From: Gammaproteobacteria bacterium
Lineage (GTDB): Bacteria; Pseudomonadota; Gammaproteobacteria; HK1
Length of the DNA: 12,816 nt
Reading direction: 5' to 3'
Assembly (NCBI GenBank): GCA_013042035.1
Contig: JABDQX010000273.1
Location: 1 to 12,816, forward strand
Below, piece after piece: positions 1 to 4,954 of the stretch. Position numbers and translations under genes: made by a program. Position 1 is the stretch's first letter; the number at the start of each line of letters is the position of its first letter. The notes under the pieces were generated by a model. That model was given only the letters and a program-made list of their open reading frames with translations, was not told where the DNA came from and did no database searches.

Positions 1-242
1 TCCGAGCCTTTTACCGTGTCGTACATGTGCCAGCGCCAATCGTCCGGCCCCATGTTACCCAGAGATGCACTCATGCCGCCCTGGGCCGCGACCGTATGAC
101 TGCGGGTTGGGAATACCTTGGTGATGCATGCCGTGGATAGCCCTTGTTCGGCCATCCCGAAAGTTGCGCGAAGTCCAGCGCCGCCGGCACCAACGACAAC
201 GACATCGTAGGCATGATCGATAATTTTATATTCACTCGACAT
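1..242 (-). CDS. sdhA: Succinate dehydrogenase flavoprotein subunit, N-terminal part (cut by window edge)
   Basis: Catalytic FAD subunit of respiratory complex II, oxidising succinate to fumarate on the cytoplasmic side of the inner membrane. Only the first 80 residues are in the window. They show the dinucleotide-binding motif GAGGAG at residues 18-23 and the segment RSHTVAAQGG at 47-56. His49 of that segment corresponds to the histidine that carries covalent FAD in this family. The start ATG (242-240) lies 4 bp after the sdhD stop and has a GGGAGG ribosome binding site 8 bases upstream inside the end of sdhD, so translation is probably coupled. sdhB is expected beyond the left edge. Identification is secure; the rest of the protein cannot be seen. 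Confidence 0.97.
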   Translation of the reverse strand, partial: MSSEYKIIDHAYDVVVVGAGGAGLRATFGMAEQGLSTACITKVFPTRSHTVAAQGGMSASLGNMGPDDWRWHMYDTVKGS

Positions 243-246
243 AGGC

Positions 247-627
247 TTATCCTCCCACTGCCACTTTGATTACAGCAACTACGGAGATAGCCGCCAACAG
301 GAACATGATAAATCGCATGGTCACGATAGTGCATGCATGGCACTTGTCCGCTGATGTGTAGTCTTCGATGACGACCTGGAGGCCAAGCGCCGCGTGATAA
401 AAAATGGTGACGACCAACACCAGCAATGCGCCCGCGGCAATGGGGGAACGGATAAACGCCGCTGTTTCAGCATAGCCTCCCGTTGCCAAGGCAACCATTG
501 TGCCAACGAACCCAATGAACAGCGGAATAAGCATGACCGCCGTAATACGCTGCATCCACCAGTGATGCGCACCTTGGCGCGCGGAACCGTGCCCACGCAC
601 CTGAGCCAACGGTGTACGTAAACTCAT
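247..627 (-). CDS. sdhD: Succinate dehydrogenase membrane anchor subunit SdhD
   Basis: 126-residue inner-membrane anchor that shares haem b and the ubiquinone site of complex II with SdhC. Three hydrophobic segments are visible at about residues 29-50, 62-88 and 103-123. His78 in FYHAALG corresponds to the haem ligand His71 of E. coli SdhD. EDY at 88-90 matches the Asp82-Tyr83 pair at the quinone site, with the same 11-residue spacing from the histidine. The N terminus carries HHWWMQRIT, common in anchors of this type. The start overlaps the sdhC stop by 4 bases (ATGA), and GGGGAGG lies 6 bases upstream of the ATG, typical of coupled subunits. Length is normal for the family. Confidence 0.96.
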   Translation of the reverse strand: MSLRTPLAQVRGHGSARQGAHHWWMQRITAVMLIPLFIGFVGTMVALATGGYAETAAFIRSPIAAGALLVLVVTIFYHAALGLQVVIEDYTSADKCHACTIVTMRFIMFLLAAISVVAVIKVAVGG

Positions 628-1022
628 ACCACACCTCCCCGCATAGCGTAGGCTACACCGAATACCAGTATGGTCAATAGCACCGATATGGCCAGGACGG
701 CCTTACCCGATGCATAGACCGTTTCAATTTGAAACCCCTTTCCCGAATCCCAAAATAGGTGACGGATGCCGTTGCTGAAGTGATAGGCCAGCGAAAATAC
801 CCATCCCAACAACAGGACTCGGCCTATAATGGAAGAGAAAAAGGCTTGCGCGCTGGCATAGGCTTCCGGTCCTGTGGCAAGCGCCCAAAGCCAGTAGACG
901 AACGCGAAGGCGCCCAGAGACAAAAACACGCCTGTCGCCCTGTGAAGTATGGACAGACTGGAGGTGATTTGTTTCCGGTAGATTTGGATATGGGGGGACA
1001 GCGGACGGTTCATGGTTACCAT
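624..1022 (-). CDS. sdhC: Succinate dehydrogenase cytochrome b556 subunit SdhC
   Basis: 132-residue membrane anchor of complex II. It begins with the family signature RPLSPHIQIYR (residues 6-16). SILHR at 24-28 contains the Ser and Arg that line the ubiquinone pocket (Ser27 and Arg31 in E. coli). YHFSNGIRHLFWD follows at 80-92, where His81 matches the haem b ligand His84 of E. coli. Three membrane segments lie at about 30-50, 65-85 and 107-127. The first ATG (1022) was chosen because GAGGAG sits 9 bases upstream; an ATG three codons later (1013) is possible. The sequence resembles SdhC of alphaproteobacteria and Legionella-like gammaproteobacteria more than that of enterics. It is second in the operon, 179 bp after the SDHAF4-like gene. 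Confidence 0.96.
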   Translation of the reverse strand: MVTMNRPLSPHIQIYRKQITSSLSILHRATGVFLSLGAFAFVYWLWALATGPEAYASAQAFFSSIIGRVLLLGWVFSLAYHFSNGIRHLFWDSGKGFQIETVYASGKAVLAISVLLTILVFGVAYAMRGGVV

Positions 1023-1042
1023 AGGTAGTAACTCCTCACTAA

Positions 1043-1072
1043 TACATAAGATGGTTACGGCTTATACTGCAA
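1043..1072 (-). promoter_or_regulatory. Possible internal promoter upstream of sdhC
   Basis: On the minus strand, TTGCAG (1072-1067) and TATGTA (1048-1043) are separated by 18 bases, which would start transcription about 14 bases before the sdhC ATG and leave room for its GAGGAG site. Both boxes are imperfect matches to sigma-70 elements. The 179-bp gap between the SDHAF4-like gene and sdhC makes an internal promoter plausible, but the assignment is weak. Confidence 0.22.
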
Positions 1073-1159
1073 CATTTGGAAAAAGGCCTTGGGAAGGTCC
1101 GAGATGGATTGTTTTGATACATCGGGAAAGCGGCGCTCACAAGCCTTTGATCCGGGAAT

Positions 1160-1181
1160 CGTCATCCGTACGTCATCTGTA
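1160..1181. repeat. Two-copy tandem 11-bp repeat between the SDHAF4-like gene and sdhC
   Basis: CGTCATCCGTA is followed directly by CGTCATCTGTA, one mismatch in 11. An 11-bp period puts both copies on the same helix face, as in direct-repeat sites of OmpR/PhoB-type response regulators. The hexamer CGTCAT is one base from the TGTCAT of the PHO box, but the spacer is not AT-rich. The repeat itself is certain; a binding role is a guess. Confidence 0.35.
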
Positions 1182-1201
1182 AAACGATTGGATGGACACG
1201 A

Positions 1202-1393
1202 TTAGAAATCGATACAGCGACCGTTCTTTTCCCAGTCGCCATAGCGGGTGGGTTCAAGCCCGGGTGGGCCGTCAATTTCCTTTGTAGGCATGAGCCTCTT
1301 TTCCGAGGCATGAACAGGAGATCCTTGCGGTAATTCCTTTTTGTCCGTTTGACTCCGATTTGCTCGATGAGTCTGTTGATCCTCGATGGTCAT
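1202..1393 (-). CDS. SDHAF4-like (DUF1674) succinate dehydrogenase assembly factor
   Basis: 63-residue protein whose C-terminal half carries the DUF1674 signature: EIDGP at residues 39-43, GLEPTRYGDWEKNGRC at 45-60, and the terminal IDF. This family includes mitochondrial SDHAF4/Sdh8, which binds flavinylated SdhA before it joins SdhB and the membrane anchors. The N-terminal half is hydrophilic and low in conservation, as expected; no signal peptide or membrane segment is seen. AAGGAG lies 5 bases before the ATG, a strong ribosome binding site. It is the first gene of the sdhC-sdhD-sdhA series, 179 bp ahead of sdhC, so it is probably co-transcribed with its predicted client. Family assignment is confident; the function in this organism is inferred from the eukaryotic homologue and the location. 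Confidence 0.88.
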   Translation of the reverse strand: MTIEDQQTHRANRSQTDKKELPQGSPVHASEKRLMPTKEIDGPPGLEPTRYGDWEKNGRCIDF

Positions 1394-1418
1394 TTATACT
1401 CCTTAGCGGAAGCAGTCA

Positions 1419-1448
1419 GTATTATTGTTATTATTGTGCAATGCACAA
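1419..1448 (-). promoter_or_regulatory. Predicted sigma-70 promoter for the SDHAF4-sdhCDA operon
   Basis: On the minus strand, TTGTGC (1448-1443) and TAATAC (1424-1419) are separated by 18 bases, with the start expected about 20 bases before the AAGGAG-ATG of the SDHAF4-like gene. The -10 box is a good match and the -35 box moderate. The -35 box and spacer lie within the 17-bp palindrome at 1433-1449, so a protein bound there would block the promoter. Confidence 0.4.
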
Positions 1449-1449
1449 T
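1433..1449. promoter_or_regulatory. Perfect 17-bp palindrome (candidate operator)
   Basis: ATTGTGCA-A-TGCACAAT is an exact inverted repeat with 8-bp arms around one central base. It overlaps the predicted -35/spacer region of the sdh operon promoter. An imperfect copy lies at 1514-1530, and a further GTGCAAT half-site at 1478-1484. The arrangement suggests a dimeric repressor with more than one site. I cannot assign the motif to a regulator family. Confidence 0.5.
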
Positions 1450-1491
1450 TCACGAGTTTGCTGCGCTCCAGTTGGAAGTGCAATAACCTCC

Positions 1492-1507
1492 GTTGATTGA
1501 GATCAAC
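1492..1507. promoter_or_regulatory. FNR/ANR-type binding site
   Basis: TTGATTGAGATCAA (1493-1506) matches the FNR consensus TTGAT-N4-ATCAA exactly, and one more base pair on each side (G...C) extends the dyad to 16 bp. Its centre is about 106 bp upstream of the SDHAF4-like ATG. FNR-family proteins regulate sdh operons by oxygen in E. coli, which fits the location. Other CRP/FNR-family members read the same site, and the divergent ygfX gene could also be a target. Confidence 0.6.
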
Positions 1508-1513
1508 TAAATA

Positions 1514-1530
1514 ATTGTGCACTGCAATAA
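1514..1530. promoter_or_regulatory. Imperfect second copy of the 17-bp palindrome
   Basis: ATTGTGCACTGCAATAA matches the 1433-1449 palindrome at 13 of 17 positions, with the left arm and the inner TGCA intact. Its centre is 81 bp from that of the first copy, and the FNR-type box lies between them. It may be an auxiliary operator. Confidence 0.35.
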
Positions 1531-1638
1531 TTTTGCCTCGCATCGAAGTTAAGTTTAAATAAATCAGGTGGGTGTTGTGCACGATGGTATATTTTTAACG
1601 CCTGTCATTTTAACTTCTGACAAAACAAACACTGATAG

Positions 1639-1644
1639 TATTCA
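1639..1644 (+). promoter_or_regulatory. Possible -10 element for the ygfX-type gene
   Basis: TATTCA at 1639-1644 lies 16 bases after CTGACA (1617-1622), a one-mismatch -35 box, about 50 bp upstream of the earliest start of the YgfX-type gene. This is the best plus-strand promoter-like pair I see in the divergent region, but the -10 box is poor. Confidence 0.2.
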
Positions 1645-1692
1645 GGTATGTAACACCATCAATGGTAAGCATAATCCATAATATCGTCTTGA

Positions 1693-2220
1693 GTGACAGT
1701 TGTGTCAAAAACGAAAGGAATGACCCGTTCAAGGTATAAAGCGGCTTTGAAAGAATCCATTTCAATCGGCGGTTCCCCGCCAATCCGGCTCAGTTTGCGT
1801 CCGTCCTGGTATCTGGCATCATTCTTCTTCACTGCCCACGGTGGGGCCTTTGTGTGTCTGATAGCCATTGAGCAAGCCTGGCCGATAAAGCTTTTGTTTG
1901 GCGTTGCCATTTTGTCGAGCCTGTTTCTGACCCTTTGCGAACATGCCTTTCGTTGTTCGCGAACGGCCGTGACAACGCTCGCATGGACCGAGGAGGGCGT
2001 CTGGAAACTATGGAGCCGCGACGGGCGAATTATTTCTCTATCGGAAAAACAGGATTCCCTGCTTCGCGCATCCGGCGTTCGGATCTATGTCCATCCCTAT
2101 CTTGTGGTTTTGCATTTTGGCACAGAAAAGGGCTTTGGGAGGTCCGTTGTGTTGCATCCGGGTATGGTGGATGACATGGCGGCGTTTCGGCGACTTCGGA
2201 TACGCCTTCGATTTCTTTGA
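1693..2220 (+). CDS. ygfX: YgfX (CptA)-type inner-membrane protein
   Basis: 175-residue protein with the YgfX/CptA layout. A short N-terminal region leads into SLRPSWYLASFF and two adjacent membrane segments (about residues 37-60 and 65-83). A cytoplasmic part with WTEEGVWKLWSRDG follows, then a C terminus ending in AFRRLRIRLRF, typical of the family. In E. coli YgfX pairs with the SDH flavinylation factor SdhE (YgfY); it was first described as a toxin and its role is debated. Here it is divergent from the sdh operon; sdhE is not in the window. The start is uncertain: GTG at 1693 or 1702 and ATG at 1720 are in frame and none has a convincing ribosome binding site. It ends 14 bp from the convergent yceF stop. 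Confidence 0.75.
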   Translation: MTVVSKTKGMTRSRYKAALKESISIGGSPPIRLSLRPSWYLASFFFTAHGGAFVCLIAIEQAWPIKLLFGVAILSSLFLTLCEHAFRCSRTAVTTLAWTEEGVWKLWSRDGRIISLSEKQDSLLRASGVRIYVHPYLVVLHFGTEKGFGRSVVLHPGMVDDMAAFRRLRIRLRFL

Positions 2221-2234
2221 TTCCATTGTGTGAA

Positions 2235-2828
2235 CTACCCACCGAGCACGTCTACCCCCTGCCGTTCGAGCATGCTGACCAGAGAAATCAGTGGCAAACC
2301 CACGAGTGCGGTCGGATCTTCGCCTTCCATGCGCTCGAAAAGAGCGATGCCTAAAGATTCCGACTTGAATCCGCCGGCGCAATCAAAAGGTTTTTCCCTG
2401 TCCACGTAATTCGATATCTGGGACAGCGTGAGTTTCCGGAATACCACTGAAAACGGTATCACACCCACATCTGCCTGATTGGTCTTGGTATTCAAAAGGC
2501 AAACACCGGTCAGAAAGGTAACGCGCCGACCGGTGGCGTTTGACAGCTGCCGGATATTGGTGGCTAAATCGCCGGGTTTTCCCAGTATGTCACCATCGAG
2601 TACCGCTACTTGATCGGAACCGATAATGAGGGCGTTGGGATAATGCGCCGCGATGGAGCGGGCCTTGGCCTCGGCAAGACGATAGACTAGGGCTTCGGGC
2701 GGCTCTTCCGCTAAAGGCTGTTCGTCGGTCGTGGGCGATTGGGTGTCGAAAGCAAACCCCAGGCGAGAGAGAAGATCGTGCCGATAAATAGACGTGGAGG
2801 CCAGGATGATGCGTGGTGCGCTCTTCAT
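2235..2828 (-). CDS. yceF: Maf-family nucleotide pyrophosphatase, YceF type (7-methyl-GTP)
   Basis: 197-residue Maf/Ham1-fold pyrophosphatase. The E. coli YceF member hydrolyses 7-methyl-GTP to the monophosphate plus PPi and is thought to keep modified nucleotides out of RNA. Visible family features are the N-terminal ILASTSIYRHDLL (residues 8-20), ESPTTDE-like region near 30-36, GSDQVAVLDG at 70-79 with Asp72 as the predicted catalytic residue, VTFLTG near 103, and CAGGFKSE followed by LVGLPL towards the C terminus. The match to E. coli YceF is close along the full length, and the adjacent yceD-rpmF supports YceF rather than YhdE. It is divergent from yceD across 184 bp. No clear ribosome binding site precedes the ATG. 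Confidence 0.93.
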   Translation of the reverse strand: MKSAPRIILASTSIYRHDLLSRLGFAFDTQSPTTDEQPLAEEPPEALVYRLAEAKARSIAAHYPNALIIGSDQVAVLDGDILGKPGDLATNIRQLSNATGRRVTFLTGVCLLNTKTNQADVGVIPFSVVFRKLTLSQISNYVDREKPFDCAGGFKSESLGIALFERMEGEDPTALVGLPLISLVSMLERQGVDVLGG

Positions 2829-2877
2829 AATGAGTTAGGTCTTTTTATTCACGATTGTCTTTACGAATACACAAATG

Positions 2878-2886
2878 TGGTAAAAT
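2878..2886 (+). promoter_or_regulatory. Extended -10 promoter for yceD-rpmF-plsX
   Basis: TGGTAAAAT is an extended -10 element (TG-N-TAAAAT). A weak -35 such as CTTTAC (2859-2864) sits 16 bases upstream. It would start transcription near 2893 and give a leader of about 120 nt that contains the dyad at 2916-2957. It is the best promoter candidate in the yceF-yceD divergent space. Confidence 0.4.
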
Positions 2887-2915
2887 GAGATGTAACGTTT
2901 TAGATTTTATAGGTG

Positions 2916-2957
2916 AGCGCATTGCACAATGCCATGACATGGCAAATCGGATGCGCT
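2916..2957 (+). promoter_or_regulatory. Nested inverted repeat in the yceD leader
   Basis: Outer arms AGCGCAT (2916-2922) and ATGCGCT (2951-2957) enclose the perfect dyad TGCCATG-A-CATGGCA (2930-2944). As RNA this can fold into one stem with an internal loop of 7 and 6 nt. As DNA the inner 15-bp dyad could be an operator. The left internal-loop region also holds ATTGCACAAT (2921-2930), the exact reverse complement of the half-site ATTGTGCAAT at 1433-1442. The symmetry is certain; the function, as RNA leader or operator, is not known. Confidence 0.45.
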
Positions 2958-3012
2958 GGAGGCCCACCGAATAGTTGTGTAATGAGCACGTACCCTCTAA
3001 CATTCCGCTCCG

Positions 3013-3558
3013 ATGTTACGGGACTTACCGGAATTAATCTATCCACTTGAACTGGCTCGCGCCGGACGATCCCTGCGTGGTCGTGTTACACTGGCTAGGA
3101 TGCACAGGCTGCAGCCGTTGCTGGTGGAAGGCGATTCTCAGGGTGTCGAGGTGGATCTTTGGTTCGGTCCGAATGACTCGGGCCACCTTGGTATTCAGGG
3201 CAGGGCATGGGCTGATTTGAATCTGATTTGCCAGCGCTGTCTGAAAACGGTACCGTTTCGCGCCGAAAGCGAAGTTCGTTTGGATCTGGTATCTGCGGAA
3301 GATGGACAGGCTCATCCGAGCGGACCCATGGCGTCGGGCCTCGATCCGCTTATGGTGGAAGAGGGTGAGGCCGTGGCCTTATCGGATATCATAGAAGATG
3401 AGTTGCTTTTGGTATTGCCGATGGCGTCAATGCACCCTGAAGGCGCTTGCCGTATTTCGAGAAAGTATTTAGAGACGGAATTCCCGCAGGACAAGCGGGA
3501 AAATCCATTTGCTGTGCTGGTTGTTGATAAACCTATGCACTCGAACCACGAGGAATAA
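3013..3558 (+). CDS. yceD: YceD family (DUF177) 23S rRNA accumulation protein
   Basis: 181-residue DUF177 protein. The family is linked to normal 23S rRNA levels and is almost always placed just before rpmF, as here. Features seen are the N-terminal LIYPLELARAGRSLRGRV, the conserved pair in LICQRCLK (Cys73 and Cys76) of a possible metal-binding motif, the acidic IIEDELLLVLPM region, and the terminal ENPFAVL typical of the family. A cysteine in GACRIS lies further on. The ATG at 3013 has no recognisable ribosome binding site, which is unusual for the first gene of a highly expressed operon; the codons before it show no better start. The stop is 1 bp from the rpmF ATG, and its last codons contain the rpmF ribosome binding site. 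Confidence 0.93.
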   Translation: MLRDLPELIYPLELARAGRSLRGRVTLARMHRLQPLLVEGDSQGVEVDLWFGPNDSGHLGIQGRAWADLNLICQRCLKTVPFRAESEVRLDLVSAEDGQAHPSGPMASGLDPLMVEEGEAVALSDIIEDELLLVLPMASMHPEGACRISRKYLETEFPQDKRENPFAVLVVDKPMHSNHEE

Positions 3559-3559
3559 C

Positions 3560-3760
3560 ATGGCTGTTCAGCAGAAACGAAAATCCAGCGCCAGACGCGA
3601 TACGCGTCGTGCGCATGATGCGTTGCGTAATCCCGCTATATCCACCGAATCGGTAACAGGAGAGGCCCATCTGCGTCATCATGTCACCTATCAGGGGTAT
3701 TACCGGGGCGAAAAAGTTGCCTCCGGCCAGAAAAGACGCAATCGCAATAAGGAAGAATAG
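3560..3760 (+). CDS. rpmF: 50S ribosomal protein L32
   Basis: 66-residue basic protein of the large ribosomal subunit. It begins MAVQQKRKSSARRDTRRAHD and continues with the family segment TGEAHLRHHVTYQGYYRGEKV (about residues 33-53, quoted in parts: TGEAHLRHH, YYRGEKV). It is the form without zinc-ribbon cysteines. A lysine/arginine-rich tail, SGQKRRNRNKEE, extends the C terminus a little beyond the E. coli protein. GAGGAA lies 4 bases before the ATG, inside the end of yceD. The reading frame stays open upstream to 3509, but the L32 N terminus and the ribosome binding site fix the start at 3560. Translation is probably coupled to yceD and to plsX, which starts 3 bp after the stop. Confidence 0.97.
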   Translation: MAVQQKRKSSARRDTRRAHDALRNPAISTESVTGEAHLRHHVTYQGYYRGEKVASGQKRRNRNKEE

Positions 3761-3763
3761 CGC

Positions 3764-4783
3764 TTGAATCTTACCATTGCGCTTGACGCGATGGGCGGCG
3801 ATTATGGTCCCTCCGTAATCGTGCCAGCTGCCATCAAGGTTTTTAGTGATGAGCCGAGTGTTCGACTGATCTTGGTGGGCGACGATCGACAATTGGAAGA
3901 TACCCTGGGTGCGCATGGCGTCGGCCCTGGGGAACGTCTCATTATTCATCACGCATCTCAACGGGTGGAGATGGGCGATGAGGTTTCTCTTGCGTTGCGC
4001 AACAAGAAAGACTCTTCCATGCGAGTGGCTATCAATCTCGTGAAGGAGGGTGTGGCCAAGGCCTGTGTCAGCGCCGGAAATACGGGAGCATTGATGGCGA
4101 CGGCTCGCTTTGTGCTAAAGACCCTTCCCGGAATCGATCGACCTGCTATATGCACATCCGTGCCCTCTCAAACGGGGTACGCACATCTGTTGGATCTTGG
4201 CGCCAACATTGATTCCTCGCCCGAACACTTGTTTCAATTTGGTATTATGGGCTCTGTTTTGGTCAGTGCCGTGGGCAATAATCCAAGCCCAAGAATCGGT
4301 TTGCTGAATGTTGGTGAAGAAGAGATAAAAGGCAACGAAAGGGTAAAGGAAGCCGGTCGCTTGCTAGCGGCAGCCAACATCAACTATATCGGATTTGTGG
4401 AGGGAGATAGCATTTACAAGGGTGATGCGGATGTCGTCGTGTGTGATGGATTTGTTGGAAATGTAGCGCTTAAAGCCAGTGAAGGCGTAGCGAAGATGAT
4501 CATCCATTTTGTTAAGCAAGAATTTAAAAATAATTTGTTAAGTCGATTTGCAGGGTTGGCCTCGAAACCGGTGCTTAGGCGTTTGGGCGCAAAAGTCGAT
4601 CCGCGCAGGTACAATGGCGCCAGTTTGTTGGGGTTACGAGGAATCGTGATCAAAAGTCACGGTGGGGCTGATGTATTTTCCTTTGCCAATGCCATTAAGC
4701 AGGCTATGGCTGAGTGCCAGAAAGACGTGCCTTCTCGAATCAGCGAGCAGATCGAGTCGATGTTAAAGGATAGGGCCGGTTAA
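3764..4783 (+). CDS. plsX: Phosphate acyltransferase PlsX
   Basis: 339-residue enzyme that converts acyl-ACP plus phosphate to acyl-phosphate, the donor for PlsY in phosphatidic-acid synthesis; a peripheral membrane protein. Typical motifs are ALDAMGGDYGP (6-16), SAGNTGALMA near 103-112, LDLGAN, LLNVGEEEIKGNE, and GFVEGDSIYKGDADVVVCDG split across about 211-230. The start is TTG at 3764, 3 bp after the rpmF stop. It gives the expected N terminus, and AAGGAAG in the end of rpmF lies about 10 bases upstream; no in-frame ATG fits. A TTG start may hold expression below that of L32, from the same transcript. Confidence 0.96.
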   Translation: MNLTIALDAMGGDYGPSVIVPAAIKVFSDEPSVRLILVGDDRQLEDTLGAHGVGPGERLIIHHASQRVEMGDEVSLALRNKKDSSMRVAINLVKEGVAKACVSAGNTGALMATARFVLKTLPGIDRPAICTSVPSQTGYAHLLDLGANIDSSPEHLFQFGIMGSVLVSAVGNNPSPRIGLLNVGEEEIKGNERVKEAGRLLAAANINYIGFVEGDSIYKGDADVVVCDGFVGNVALKASEGVAKMIIHFVKQEFKNNLLSRFAGLASKPVLRRLGAKVDPRRYNGASLLGLRGIVIKSHGGADVFSFANAIKQAMAECQKDVPSRISEQIESMLKDRAG

Positions 4784-4826
4784 ACTTTGCGCAGTAATGT
4801 CTTGTGTTTTTGATAGAGAGCTGCAA

Positions 4827-4943
4827 ATGAATGCGAATGAAAGTGAATGCGTGCTGATTGCCGAGCGCAGATCTGAAGCGCCTGTTTTCCGTGTGCGAAC
4901 GATAAGCTTTGTTTGTGTGGCAGGATTATTGACGCTGAGGTAG
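4827..4943 (+). CDS. Possible 38-residue small ORF ahead of fabH
   Basis: In the 171-bp plsX-fabH gap an ATG at 4827 opens a 38-codon frame. AGAGAG lies a few bases upstream. The product has a charged N-terminal half and a hydrophobic C-terminal half (TISFVCVAGLLTL). Its stop codon TAG (4941-4943) is the first three bases of the TAGGAGG ribosome binding site of fabH, so its translation would end on the fabH start region. No family is recognised. It could be a chance frame; the position is the main reason for listing it. Confidence 0.2.
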   Translation: MNANESECVLIAERRSEAPVFRVRTISFVCVAGLLTLR

Positions 4944-4954
4944 GAGGCGCAAGC

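Noticed and set aside
1248..1268. tRNA-like GGTTCAAGCCCGGG string
   Set aside because: It is part of the coding sequence of the SDHAF4-like gene (on the other strand) and no cloverleaf can be drawn around it.
1659..1910. 83-codon minus-strand frame over the start of the ygfX-type gene
   Set aside because: It is antisense to the membrane-protein region that matches YgfX, with no family match of its own.
3533..3961. 142-codon minus-strand frame across rpmF and the start of plsX
   Set aside because: It is antisense to two certain genes and its product shows no family resemblance.
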